Notes under the pieces: model-generated
Told to the model about the DNA's origin: nothing
What the model saw: the letters and a program-made list of their open reading frames with translations, nothing else
Databases searched by the model: none
Assembly (NCBI RefSeq): GCF_900177675.1
Contig: NZ_FXWM01000001.1
Coordinates: 5,093,001-5,157,000, forward strand
DNA from: Bacillus sp. OV166
GTDB lineage: Bacteria > Bacillota > Bacilli > Bacillales > Cytobacillaceae
Length of the DNA stretch: 64,000 nucleotides
Direction: 5' to 3'
Shown here: one piece after another, positions 33,183 to 42,542 of the stretch
Layout of the letters: the number at the start of each line of letters is the position of its first letter
Numbering within the stretch: the first letter of the stretch is position 1
Made by a program: the position numbers and the translations under genes

Positions 33183-35447
33183 TTATACTTGTGGTTGATC
33201 AGAATACTTTCTTTTCTCTTTTACCGTTTTAATAACGCCCTTCTTCTTCAACTCTTTACATTTCAATACATACCATAAAGAACCTGCGACAAAGACGGAG
33301 GAATATACCCCAATAATTAATCCAACGAATAAAGCGATAGAGAAATTGCGAATTGCTGGGCTTCCAAAAATCATTAAGCATACTGTCGTAATGAGGACTG
33401 TTAAAACGGTGTTAAACGACCGTGTTAAAGTTTGGCGAATACTAACATTTACCACTTCAGCAATATCCTGAACCGTTTTAAGCCGTTTTTTCTTTTGCAT
33501 ATTCTCGCGGACCCTATCGAAAGTAACAATCGTATCATGGTTTGAGTAACCAATAATGGTCAAAATTGCGGCGATAAAGTTTAAATCTACTTCAAGTCTT
33601 GTAATACTAAAAATAGCAATCATGAAAAATGCATCATGAAGGATGGCAGCAATCGCGGCGATAGCCATATATGCTTCAAACCGAATCGAAACGTAGAGAA
33701 TGATACCAATTGATGCAATCAAGACTGCAAAAAAGGCATTTTTCGCTAGTTCTTTTCCAATCGTCGGAGAAACGGTGCTAACATTCGGCTCATAGCCAAA
33801 TTGCTTTTTAAAATCTGCTTTTAAAGTTGAAATTTCATCTTTTGACAGTACCCCAATCATTCGGACGGCACCAATTTGCTTTTTATCACCAGAAATGACG
33901 ACATCATCTGGAGTTAAATGAAGTTTGTTAAAAGCACTTTCCACCTGGGTAGTGGTTAAAGGTGTTCTTGATTGAACCTCTACACGTGTTCCGCTTGAAA
34001 AATCAATTCCTAAATTCATACGGAAAATAGCGAGAATGATTACACCGGCAACAAGGAGAACTCCGGATAGGATGAATACTTTATTCCTAAGTTTAACAAA
34101 ATCAATTTTATCAAATCGAGTCGGAAGATCGATTGTATCTACATTATCGTTAATAGATTTAATTTGGGACTTGCGTACTGAAAACCAACCAGGTTTATTA
34201 TTTAATAAACCGCTTTGGACCCATAGCCCTAGCAATAACCTTGCACCGTATACATTCGTGAGGAAGCTCATCAGGACACTCACTATTAACATTGTCGCAA
34301 ACCCTTTTACTGAGCTTGTCCCGTAAAAGAATAAAACACAAGCTGTTAAGATTGTTGTTAAGTTGGCGTCAAGAATAGCTGTAAAGGCATGCTGCTCACC
34401 AGCTTGGAACGCTGATTTAATGCTTCTACCTACCTTTAGTTCTTCTCTAATCCGTTCATAAGTAATAATGTTGGCGTCGACGGCCATACCGATTCCGAGA
34501 ATAATCGCGGCAATTCCCGGCAAGGTCAGAACCCCATTCATCCAATCAAAAATTAATAAGACGAGAAATATATAAATTGATAACGTAACAGTAGCAATGA
34601 AACCTGGAAAACGGTAATAGAAAAGCATGAAAAGATATATGATTACAACACCAATGATCCCAGCTAAGACCGTATCATGTAATGCTTGTTCCCCGAACTT
34701 AGCTCCGACGGAAGTTGAGTACACCTCTTTTAACTTAACCGGTAAGGAGCCTGCATTTAAAAGCGAAGCCAAGGTTTGAGATTCTTTTGCAGTAAAACTG
34801 CCAACAATCGAAACTGTATTTTGATTAAATATTTGCTTTACTGTTGGGGCTGATAAAAATTTAGGGTTCTCTTTTGTTACTTCCTCTTTAAATGAGTCTT
34901 TTCCTTCTTCAAAATCCAGCCAAATAACAAGAACATTGTTTGGTGCCATTTTCATAATTTCTTCGGACACCTTGCGGAATTTATCGGCACTTTTTAATGT
35001 TAAAGAAACGCTTGGTGCACCATTTTCATCAAAAGTTTGCTTAGCTCCGCCTTGTTTTAGGTCAGAACCATCCATCATCAGACGGTCATTAGCATCACGG
35101 AAGGTTAGATTTGCTTGAGTAGATAAGATTTCGCGAGCTTTATTCTGGTCTGTTACCCCAGCAAGCTGCACACGAATCCGGTTCTTTCCTTCAATTTGAA
35201 TACTAGGTTCACTTACCCCAAGGACATTGATCCGCTTGTCGAGTGCCTCAGCGGTGCTAGCCAAAACCTCTTTGTCAATTTTTTGACCTTTTTTCGCTTC
35301 CTTAACATCGTACAAAACTTCAAATCCACCTTGAAGGTCTAGTCCTAGCTTCATATTGTTTAAGATGTTCTTTGTTGTTGCTCCCATTGTGCTTCCTATA
35401 ATTAGAACGACAAGAAAAAAAGCAACAATTCTACTGCGCTTTACCAT
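33183..35447 (-). CDS. secDF: Protein translocase SecDF (fused SecD and SecF)
   Basis: A membrane protein that uses the proton gradient to help Sec export, 754 residues, with SecD and SecF joined as usual in Bacillus. The N-terminal half has LGLDLQGGFEVLY near 33 and GIAAIILGIGMAVDANIITYER near 310. The second half starts with LGIDFSSGTRVEVQ near 480 and contains IGYSNHDTIVTFDRVRE near 645. Twelve membrane helices are expected. The gene stands alone, with its own terminator. Confidence 0.96.
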   Translation of the reverse strand: MVKRSRIVAFFLVVLIIGSTMGATTKNILNNMKLGLDLQGGFEVLYDVKEAKKGQKIDKEVLASTAEALDKRINVLGVSEPSIQIEGKNRIRVQLAGVTDQNKAREILSTQANLTFRDANDRLMMDGSDLKQGGAKQTFDENGAPSVSLTLKSADKFRKVSEEIMKMAPNNVLVIWLDFEEGKDSFKEEVTKENPKFLSAPTVKQIFNQNTVSIVGSFTAKESQTLASLLNAGSLPVKLKEVYSTSVGAKFGEQALHDTVLAGIIGVVIIYLFMLFYYRFPGFIATVTLSIYIFLVLLIFDWMNGVLTLPGIAAIILGIGMAVDANIITYERIREELKVGRSIKSAFQAGEQHAFTAILDANLTTILTACVLFFYGTSSVKGFATMLIVSVLMSFLTNVYGARLLLGLWVQSGLLNNKPGWFSVRKSQIKSINDNVDTIDLPTRFDKIDFVKLRNKVFILSGVLLVAGVIILAIFRMNLGIDFSSGTRVEVQSRTPLTTTQVESAFNKLHLTPDDVVISGDKKQIGAVRMIGVLSKDEISTLKADFKKQFGYEPNVSTVSPTIGKELAKNAFFAVLIASIGIILYVSIRFEAYMAIAAIAAILHDAFFMIAIFSITRLEVDLNFIAAILTIIGYSNHDTIVTFDRVRENMQKKKRLKTVQDIAEVVNVSIRQTLTRSFNTVLTVLITTVCLMIFGSPAIRNFSIALFVGLIIGVYSSVFVAGSLWYVLKCKELKKKGVIKTVKEKRKYSDQPQV

Positions 35448-35589
35448 TATGTATTGTTCCTCCTTAGTGCATGTGCATTAGCACTGTTCCGTATAATCCT
35501 TATATAAATTACCAAAAAGTCACTTCCTTCATTATGAAAGAAGTTAGATTGGCTGTCAATTTACAATAATATGAATTCATAAGGCATTT

Positions 35590-35886
35590 TCATTTTAAAA
35601 GCTCTTTCAATTCATCTTCATTATCAAATGAGAATTCGGTCGTTTTATATGCCTCAATCGTCGTGAAGCTGAGATAATCGCTCGCCTTAACAGACAGGAT
35701 TTCTTGGATAATTTCGTACAGTTTCATTTCTTCCTTTACCTTTTTCCACTTTTTCTTAATTAAAAAATCCCAAAGTTCCTTCTCCGTTACAGAATCAATC
35801 CCTAGCAATTGAAACTCCGTGAGTTTACTTGCTACTGCTGGTTGGACCTGGGTGCGAAAATGTTCGAATCTGTGACTATTATCCAT
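35590..35886 (-). CDS. comN: Post-transcriptional regulator ComN (YrzD)
   Basis: A 98-residue protein resembling ComN of B. subtilis, which affects comE mRNA translation and competence. It contains LLGIDSVTEKELWDFLIKKK and a repetitive acidic C-terminus. It lies between secDF and divergent spoVB, the position of yrzD. The assignment rests on size, motif memory and synteny. Confidence 0.8.
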   Translation of the reverse strand: MDNSHRFEHFRTQVQPAVASKLTEFQLLGIDSVTEKELWDFLIKKKWKKVKEEMKLYEIIQEILSVKASDYLSFTTIEAYKTTEFSFDNEDELKELLK

Positions 35887-36024
35887 TATGACTGCCTCCT
35901 TGGGAGCTCTCCCACCTGAATTGAACTTTTCAAAAAGCTTTTACTACTTGTCATGCTTTGTCCACCATTAGGCATATAGATAATTGTATATGAATTCTTC
36001 TTATTTGAGAAGGTGGGAATCCGC

Positions 36025-37572
36025 ATGTCGAAGTTTTTAAAGGGGACTTTTATCCTATTAATCGCAGGTCTTGTTACAAGAGTCCTTGGTTTTATTAATC
36101 GGATTGTAATAGCAAGGAGTATTGGGGAAGAAGGTGTTGGCTTATACATGATGGCGTTTCCTACATTCATCCTTGTAGTGACGCTTACACAGTTAGGGCT
36201 CCCTGTTGCTATTTCAAAAAATGTCGCGGAGGCAGAAGCAAAAGGAAATTTTGCAGAAATTAAAAAAATTCTTGTTGTATCCTTAGCGACGACTATTTCT
36301 TTATCACTTATATTTACGCCAGCGCTAATCTTACTTGCACCCATTCTATCAAAAACATTGTTTACTGACCCAAGAACCTTTTATCCTTTAATTGCAATAG
36401 CTCCTGTGGTTCCAGTAATTGCGATTTCCTCTGTGCTTCGGGGCTACTTTCAAGGCAGACAAAACATGCGTCCCTCGGCAATCTCACAAATTTTAGAACA
36501 ATTTGTGAGAATTTCTTTGATTGCTGTGATGACAAAAGCGTTCCTTCCTTATGGAATTGAATATGCCGCCGCAGCAGCAATGGTTTCCTCAGTAATCGGC
36601 GAACTTGTCTCACTCATCTACTTAATGACTGCCTTTAAATTAAAAAAACGTTTTAAGCTTAGGAAAAATTTCTTTCAATTTGTCCACAGCGGGAAACAAA
36701 CCTTCAAAGAACTCATGGATATCGCTTTACCGACAATGGGGAGCAGAATGATTGGATCTGTGGCATGGTTCTTTGAACCAATAGTTGTCGTCCATAGCTT
36801 AGCCCTTGCTGGTGTCATCACTGTAGAAGCTACCAAACAATATGGTGCCTTAACTGGTTTTGCGATGCCCCTGTTAATGTTACCGTCTTTCATCACCTTT
36901 TCTTTAGCAACATCACTTGTGCCAGCGATTAGCGAAGCCAATACGCAGAACAACAAAAAATTGATTGAATACCGATTACAGCAAGCATTACGCTTTGCCT
37001 TTTTATCGGGTGGACTGGCCGTTGTCGTTCTATATGTGCTGGCTAACCCATTGATGGAACTCATGTATGGCTCAGCGAAGGGCTCTTATTTTATTAGATT
37101 GATGGCTCCCTTCTTTTTATTCTATTACTATCAAGGACCGTTACAAGCTGTGTTACAAGCATTGAATCTTGCACGAGCAGCGATGATTAATAGTCTTATT
37201 GGTGCCATCGTTAAGACAGCTGTGATTTTTTTACTGGCTTCGCAAGCCTCATTTGGAATTAACGGGGTGGCATTAGGAATTATCGTTGGCTTTGTATTAG
37301 TCACTGTTCTTCATTTTGCAACGGTGTTAAAAAAGATTTCCTTCTCATTTTACGTTCGCGATTATCTGAAGGGATTTCTAGTCATGGGAGTTACAGGCTG
37401 GTTAGGCTATTGGTTATTTGAGAACACCTTCCTAACTGAACCGTTAACCATTAAAGTTATATTTTCGTTAATGGCCATGTCCATTTCCTATTTGGTCATG
37501 ATTATTTTGTTAGGGCTTATTAAAAAGGAAGAGCTAAAACGTATTCCCTGGCTTCGAAACTTGTTTGCCTAA
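36025..37572 (+). CDS. spoVB: Stage V sporulation protein B (MOP-superfamily flippase-like)
   Basis: A polytopic membrane protein of 515 residues with about 14 helices, of the MATE/Wzx superfamily. SpoVB is needed for spore cortex synthesis and may flip lipid II or related precursors in the mother cell. The start MSKFLKGTFILLIAGLVTRV at 36025 follows AAGGTGGG; an upstream GTG is inside that site. It is divergent from comN. Confidence 0.93.
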   Translation: MSKFLKGTFILLIAGLVTRVLGFINRIVIARSIGEEGVGLYMMAFPTFILVVTLTQLGLPVAISKNVAEAEAKGNFAEIKKILVVSLATTISLSLIFTPALILLAPILSKTLFTDPRTFYPLIAIAPVVPVIAISSVLRGYFQGRQNMRPSAISQILEQFVRISLIAVMTKAFLPYGIEYAAAAAMVSSVIGELVSLIYLMTAFKLKKRFKLRKNFFQFVHSGKQTFKELMDIALPTMGSRMIGSVAWFFEPIVVVHSLALAGVITVEATKQYGALTGFAMPLLMLPSFITFSLATSLVPAISEANTQNNKKLIEYRLQQALRFAFLSGGLAVVVLYVLANPLMELMYGSAKGSYFIRLMAPFFLFYYYQGPLQAVLQALNLARAAMINSLIGAIVKTAVIFLLASQASFGINGVALGIIVGFVLVTVLHFATVLKKISFSFYVRDYLKGFLVMGVTGWLGYWLFENTFLTEPLTIKVIFSLMAMSISYLVMIILLGLIKKEELKRIPWLRNLFA

Positions 37573-37590
37573 TTACTTTCTTTACAAATA

Positions 37591-37617
37591 AGACACGCAT
37601 TCTTAGCGTGTCTTTTG
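37591..37617. terminator. Bidirectional terminator between spoVB and yrbG
   Basis: The stem AGACACGC / GCGTGTCT (37591-37598 with 37606-37613) is followed by TTTTGTT on plus and a T-rich tract on minus. It serves the two convergent genes. Confidence 0.8.
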
Positions 37618-37618
37618 T

Positions 37619-38278
37619 TCATTCATCTTGTAGATCAATAAAGAATTTCCCATTTTCATAACTGCAAAAAGAAATCTTCTTCACATCGCGATAGCCCTGT
37701 TTTTTCAATTCCTGCCGAAGCCAGAGATTTGTTTTGTTAATTCTTTTCAAATTTTCTTCTTCAATGTTTCCATCTAGGATTAAAGGGATGGTTATATCGC
37801 CTAGCTCAGGTTCATTATTATTATTCTTTAATTTTTCAATGACGGACAAACTTCCAGAGGATTCTAATATCGCAAATTCCACGTCAGCAATACTGCGAAT
37901 GTTCTTTTCTCGAAGCTGGGTCATTAAATCATCAAAATTGTACCGCTGCTTCCGCATTGCGTTCTCATCTATTTTCCCCCTATTAATAATAATGCTTGGC
38001 TGCCCATCAATCAGATTACGAAATTTTTTACTTTTCAACGAAAAAATCGCTAAGGTAATTTGAATCAGCATGAGCAACACCATTGGAACCAACGTATGGA
38101 ACAAAGGTGTATGAACTCTTTCGATGGCCACAACTGCCATCTCACCAATCATAATAAAAACAACTAGATCTAAAATGCTTAATTCCCCAATTTCCCTTTT
38201 CCCCATGACTCGAAAAATGACTAGGATAACTGCATATAATAAAAGCGTTCGAAATACAATCGTTAAATAATCCTCCAC
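37619..38278 (-). CDS. DUF421 membrane protein (YrbG-like)
   Basis: A 219-residue protein with three N-terminal membrane helices (about 5-80) and a cytoplasmic DUF421/YetF domain containing GQPSIIINRGKIDENAMRKQ. The GTG at 38278 follows AAAGGGGCGA and gives the family length; a longer frame to 38359 lacks support. The position near spoVB, yrzE and yajC matches yrbG. Some DUF421 proteins are linked to spores; the role here is not established. Confidence 0.82.
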   Translation of the reverse strand: MEDYLTIVFRTLLLYAVILVIFRVMGKREIGELSILDLVVFIMIGEMAVVAIERVHTPLFHTLVPMVLLMLIQITLAIFSLKSKKFRNLIDGQPSIIINRGKIDENAMRKQRYNFDDLMTQLREKNIRSIADVEFAILESSGSLSVIEKLKNNNNEPELGDITIPLILDGNIEEENLKRINKTNLWLRQELKKQGYRDVKKISFCSYENGKFFIDLQDE

Positions 38279-38512
38279 AACCGTCGCCCCTTTTTTTACG
38301 TTCAACGATATTGTTTGCCGAAATGGATAAAAAATTAGCGGAATAAAATACCAGCCCACTCTTCATAGCAGAAAATTAAAGAAAATATATTCTACTTTTC
38401 TCCTTTTACGAATACGCTTGTACTAGGAAAGAAACATGTATCTAGGGTCTGGCAGTACTGATTTTTAAGGATAATTTGCCAGCCTGAAGGCAACTGAAGG
38501 GGGAGAGTTAAA

Positions 38513-38905
38513 ATAGAACCGAAAAGCTTTCGTGTTTCCATTTTGTACGGATTAATTTTTATTCTTGTTTTTGCCGTGATATGCAGCATTATTTTTGCTT
38601 TTATTCTCAAGTTTACGTCTGCACGTGAAGTATCACTACAATATGTCATCACGGCATTATCATTCATCGGGCTATTCGGAGGCGGTTTTCTATCTGGCGG
38701 GAAAAGAAAAGAAAAGGGTTGGCTTATTGGCGGACTAACTGGGCTTATCTACTCGATCGTTGTTTTTTTATTCCAATACTTAGGATATGATCGCCTATTT
38801 AACGCCGAACAAGTAATTTATCATACTTGCTATACCTTAATTGCGATGATGGGTGGAATTTTAGGGGTAAACATTTCTACCAACAATTCACGGAGATCCG
38901 CTTAG
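38513..38905 (+). CDS. TIGR04086-type membrane protein (YrzE-like)
   Basis: A small membrane protein of about 130 residues with four helices (GLIFILVFAVICSIIFAFIL and three more). The coding stretch extends upstream of the first conventional start (TTG 38543) to EPKSFRVSILYG. An AAGGGGGAG at 38497-38505 points to an ATA at 38513 as the start. The gene lies between yrbG and yajC, the place of yrzE. The function is not known to me. Confidence 0.78.
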   Translation: MEPKSFRVSILYGLIFILVFAVICSIIFAFILKFTSAREVSLQYVITALSFIGLFGGGFLSGGKRKEKGWLIGGLTGLIYSIVVFLFQYLGYDRLFNAEQVIYHTCYTLIAMMGGILGVNISTNNSRRSA

Positions 38906-38907
38906 CA

Positions 38908-38938
38908 TCGAAAAGCGGAAGCGCTGGAGCTAGACAAT
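38908..38938 (+). repeat. Minimal family 1 repeat (ends joined)
   Basis: GAAAAGCGGAAGCGC is followed directly by TGGAGCTAGACAA. These are the left and right ends of repeat family 1 with the interior missing, immediately after the yrzE stop. Confidence 0.7.
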
Positions 38939-38940
38939 TA

Positions 38941-38974
38941 AAAAAGGAAGCCATACAGGACGGCTTCCTTTTCG
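38941..38974. terminator. Bidirectional terminator between yrzE and yajC
   Basis: The hairpin AAAAGGAAGCC / GGCTTCCTTTT is flanked by A-rich and T-rich tracts on each side. It serves the convergent yrzE and yajC-tgt-queA transcripts. Confidence 0.8.
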
Positions 38975-38981
38975 TTTGTTC

Positions 38982-39275
38982 CTATTTCGTTAGATTGACG
39001 CTTCCTTCACTTGCATCCGCAGTGACTTCGCGAATGGCATTACGGTCAAATGTAAGACGGCTTCCGTCACCACATTTAATTACGGCTTTATTCTCATCAA
39101 TTGAATCTATAAAACCATGTAATCCACCAATCGTGACTACTTTATCACCCTTTTTTAAATCACTTTGCATTCTCTGTACCGCTTTCTGGCGCTTTTGCTG
39201 CGGGCGAATTAATAGGAAATAAAATAACACAAACATTAATATTAATGGAACTATGGTACCAATTCCTCCTGACAT
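38982..39275 (-). CDS. yajC: Preprotein translocase subunit YajC
   Basis: A 97-residue accessory subunit of SecDF. One N-terminal membrane helix (about 8-24) is followed by the signature FLLIRPQQKRQK and GDKVVTIGGLHG. It follows tgt by 29 bases in the queA-tgt-yajC run. Confidence 0.95.
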   Translation of the reverse strand: MSGGIGTIVPLILMFVLFYFLLIRPQQKRQKAVQRMQSDLKKGDKVVTIGGLHGFIDSIDENKAVIKCGDGSRLTFDRNAIREVTADASEGSVNLTK

Positions 39276-39304
39276 CTTGTTTCCCTCCTTTCAAAAATCA
39301 TCTA

Positions 39305-40444
39305 TTAGAAATTTTTCGCATTCGGTTTGTTAAAACCATACTGCTCAAAAAATTCTTCTCTAAAATCACCAAGCCGGTCTTCCATGATGGCTTGTCTGAC
39401 TTTCTCCATTAATCTTAACAGAAAATAGAGATTATGGTAAGACGTTAAACGAATTCCAAATGTTTCGTCACATTTAATTAAGTGACGAATGTATGCACGG
39501 CTATAATTTCGGCAGGTATAGCAATCGCAATTTTCATCCAGCGGGCCAAAATCTCTTGTAAATTGTGCATTTTTTACAACAAGGCGGCCAGTGCTTGTCA
39601 TCAATGTACCATTTCTGGCAATTCGTGTAGGCAGCACGCAGTCGAACATATCAATTCCGCGGATTGAGCCATCAATTAATGAATCAGGTGATCCTACACC
39701 CATTAAATACCTTGGTTTATTTGTAGGTAAAAGTGGTGTCGTGTGTTCAAGCATGCGATTCATAATGTCCTTTGGCTCACCCACTGACAAACCACCAACC
39801 GCATAGCCAGGGAAGTCTAACGAAACAAGATCTTTCGCACTCTGCTTGCGAAGCTCCTCATATTCTCCCCCTTGGACGATCCCAAATAAGCCTTGGTCAT
39901 TGGGGCGGCCATGTGCATTTAAACAGCGCTCCGCCCATCGTGATGTTCTTTCGACAGACTTCTGCATATACTCATATGTTGCCGGGTATGGTGGGCATTC
40001 ATCAAAGGCCATCATAATATCAGAACCAAGGGCATTTTGAATTTCCATCGCCTTTTCTGGTGATAAAAATAATTTTTCACCACTCATATGGTTACGGAAA
40101 TGGACTCCCTCTTCTTCGATTTTACGGAATTCACTTAAACTAAAAACCTGGAATCCGCCCGAATCTGTAAGGATGGCTCGGTCCCAGTTCATAAATTTAT
40201 GTAGTCCGCCTGCTTCTCTGATGATTTCATGTCCCGGCCTTAGCCACAGGTGATAGGTATTACTTAAAATGATCCCCGCTCCCATTTCTTTTAAATCTTC
40301 AGGAGACATTGTTTTCACAGTTGCCAGCGTTCCTACCGGCATAAATGCAGGGGTATCAAACGAACCGTGCGGGGTATGGACTCTGCCAAGCCTGGCCCCT
40401 GTTTGTTTACATGTCTTGATTAATTCATAACGAATCGCAGTCAA
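39305..40444 (-). CDS. tgt: Queuine tRNA-ribosyltransferase (Tgt)
   Basis: Exchanges guanine 34 of GUN-anticodon tRNAs for preQ1 in bacteria, 379 residues. Motifs include ILSNTYHLWLRPG, DSGGFQVFSL with the catalytic Asp region, and the zinc ligands CDCYTC with a downstream H. The start is the TTG at 40444: AAGGAGAAA precedes it at good spacing and IRYELIKTCKQTGARLG aligns with known N-termini. A longer frame would overlap queA. Confidence 0.95.
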   Translation of the reverse strand: MTAIRYELIKTCKQTGARLGRVHTPHGSFDTPAFMPVGTLATVKTMSPEDLKEMGAGIILSNTYHLWLRPGHEIIREAGGLHKFMNWDRAILTDSGGFQVFSLSEFRKIEEEGVHFRNHMSGEKLFLSPEKAMEIQNALGSDIMMAFDECPPYPATYEYMQKSVERTSRWAERCLNAHGRPNDQGLFGIVQGGEYEELRKQSAKDLVSLDFPGYAVGGLSVGEPKDIMNRMLEHTTPLLPTNKPRYLMGVGSPDSLIDGSIRGIDMFDCVLPTRIARNGTLMTSTGRLVVKNAQFTRDFGPLDENCDCYTCRNYSRAYIRHLIKCDETFGIRLTSYHNLYFLLRLMEKVRQAIMEDRLGDFREEFFEQYGFNKPNAKNF

Positions 40445-40469
40445 ATTTTTTTCTCCTTCCTTGTACCTC

Positions 40470-41498
40470 TTAGATGATGAACATTGCATCGCCAAAGCTA
40501 AAAAAACGATACCGCTCTATAACGGCAGTTTGATAAGCATGTAAAACATGTTCTCTGCCTGCTAACGCACTGACGAGCATAATCAGGGTTGATTTTGGCA
40601 AATGAAAGTTCGTAATCATGCCATCGATTGCTTTAAATTCGTACCCTGGGTAAATAAAAATATTGGTCCAGCCGCTGCCCTCGATAAAACGTCCATCATT
40701 AGCGGAGGCAATTGTTTCAAGGGTTCGTGTTGAGGTAGTTCCAACGGTAATAATTCTGCCCCCATTGCTGCGTACCTCGTTAAGCAGACGTGCTGTCCCC
40801 TCTGTGACGATATAAAATTCGGAGTGCATATCGTGTTCCAATACATCATCTACACTTACAGGACGGAAGGTTCCGAGCCCTACATGAAGGGTAATAAAGG
40901 CGATATGAACACCTTTTTCTTTAATCTCTTCTAATAAGCTGTCTGTAAAATGAAGCCCTGCGGTTGGTGCCGCGGCTGAACCAGGTTCACGGGCAAACAC
41001 GGTCTGATACCTATCCCGGTCCTCGAGCTGCTCTTTTATGTAGGGAGGAAGCGGCATTTCACCTAATTGGTCAAGGACCTCATAAAAAATACCCTCATAT
41101 TTAAAATCTAATATTCTCCCGCCATGGTCCGAGGTCCCTGTGCAAACGGCCGTAAGAAGGCCATCACCGAAATCTATTTCCGTTCCTTCTTTTACTCTTT
41201 TTGCAGGTTTGATAAGTGTCTCCCATTGATCGCCTTCCAGCTGCTTCAAGAGTAAGACTTCGATTTTTGCACCTGTATCTTTTTTGACGCCAAAAAGACG
41301 TGCAGGAAGTACCTTGGTATCATTTAAAACAAGGCAATCTCCTTCACGCAAATAGTCGATAACATTTTTAAAAACTTCATGCTTTATTTCGCCTGATTCC
41401 TTATCTAGGACCATTAATCTGCTATCCGTCCGATTATGAAGCGGAACCTGTGCAATTAATTCCTCAGGCAAATGAAAATCAAACAAATCTACCTTCAT
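40470..41498 (-). CDS. queA: S-adenosylmethionine:tRNA ribosyltransferase-isomerase QueA
   Basis: Makes epoxyqueuosine in tRNA by transferring the ribosyl part of SAM, 342 residues. The N-terminus DFHLPEELIAQVP and the motif APTAGLHFT near 178 are diagnostic. It sits between ruvB and tgt, so consecutive steps of queuosine synthesis are encoded together. Confidence 0.96.
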   Translation of the reverse strand: MKVDLFDFHLPEELIAQVPLHNRTDSRLMVLDKESGEIKHEVFKNVIDYLREGDCLVLNDTKVLPARLFGVKKDTGAKIEVLLLKQLEGDQWETLIKPAKRVKEGTEIDFGDGLLTAVCTGTSDHGGRILDFKYEGIFYEVLDQLGEMPLPPYIKEQLEDRDRYQTVFAREPGSAAAPTAGLHFTDSLLEEIKEKGVHIAFITLHVGLGTFRPVSVDDVLEHDMHSEFYIVTEGTARLLNEVRSNGGRIITVGTTSTRTLETIASANDGRFIEGSGWTNIFIYPGYEFKAIDGMITNFHLPKSTLIMLVSALAGREHVLHAYQTAVIERYRFFSFGDAMFII

Positions 41499-41527
41499 AT
41501 TATGACACCCTAATCTTTATTTAATAA

Positions 41528-42532
41528 TCAATCAGTGGCAGGCGAATCCATCCCAAAATGGTGATAGACCAATGGGGTTACCACCCTGCCCCGTGGAGTT
41601 CTTTGCAAAAAGCCAATTTGTAATAAATAAGGTTCATACACATCTTCAATCGTTTCGGCTTCTTCCCCAATCGATGCGGCAATCGTATCAAGGCCGACAG
41701 GGCCGCCGCGGAATCTCTCGATAATTCCCTTCAGCAGTTTATGGTCGATATGGTCTAAACCAAGTCGATCTACTTGGAGGAGTTCGAGTGCTTCTCGTGC
41801 TAGGGCCAGCTCAATCGTCCCATTCCCTCTTACTTGGGCAAAATCTCTAACCCGGCGAAGAAGACGATTCGCAATTCTCGGCGTCCCTCTTGATCTCCTG
41901 GCTATTTCTGATGCTGAGAGGTCATCGATTTCGGTACCGAACACTTCCGCTGTTCGCAGAACAATATTTTTTAATTGATCTTCCTTATAATACTCGAGTC
42001 GGCTTAAAACTCCAAACCGGTCTCTTAAAGGAGCTGATAGAGAGCCTGCCCTCGTTGTCGCTCCAACAAGCGTAAAGGGTGGGAGGTCGAGGCGGACTGA
42101 TCTCGCACTTGGGCCTTTACCAATGACAATATCAAGACAAAAATCTTCCATCGCTGGGTAAAGTACCTCTTCAATCGTCCTTTGCAGGCGATGAATTTCA
42201 TCAATAAATAAAACGTCCCCAGGTTCGAGTGCGGTAAGAATCGCAGCTAAATCACCAGGCCTTTCAATCGCAGGTCCTGAAGTGGTGCGGATGTTCACGC
42301 CCATTTCATTGGCGATAATGACAGCGAGTGTTGTTTTCCCTAATCCGGGCGGACCATAAAGGAGCACATGGTCTAACGTTTCCTTACGCATTTTTGCTGC
42401 CTTAATATAAATATCAAGATTTTCCTTTACTTGATCCTGTCCGATGTATTGTCTTAAGGTTTGCGGCCTAAGGCTTTGTTCTATGCTGATTTCACTCTCA
42501 TTGACTTCACTCGAAATAATTCGGTCATCCAT
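41528..42532 (-). CDS. ruvB: Holliday junction branch migration ATPase RuvB
   Basis: Hexameric AAA+ motor of the RuvAB complex, 334 residues. It has Walker A GPPGLGKTTL near 60, Walker B LFIDEIHRL near 108 and sensor VGATTRAG near 156. A C-terminal winged helix contains RTPRGRVVT. It lies 10 bases downstream of ruvA. Confidence 0.97.
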   Translation of the reverse strand: MDDRIISSEVNESEISIEQSLRPQTLRQYIGQDQVKENLDIYIKAAKMRKETLDHVLLYGPPGLGKTTLAVIIANEMGVNIRTTSGPAIERPGDLAAILTALEPGDVLFIDEIHRLQRTIEEVLYPAMEDFCLDIVIGKGPSARSVRLDLPPFTLVGATTRAGSLSAPLRDRFGVLSRLEYYKEDQLKNIVLRTAEVFGTEIDDLSASEIARRSRGTPRIANRLLRRVRDFAQVRGNGTIELALAREALELLQVDRLGLDHIDHKLLKGIIERFRGGPVGLDTIAASIGEEAETIEDVYEPYLLQIGFLQRTPRGRVVTPLVYHHFGMDSPATD

Positions 42533-42542
42533 GAATCATCAC

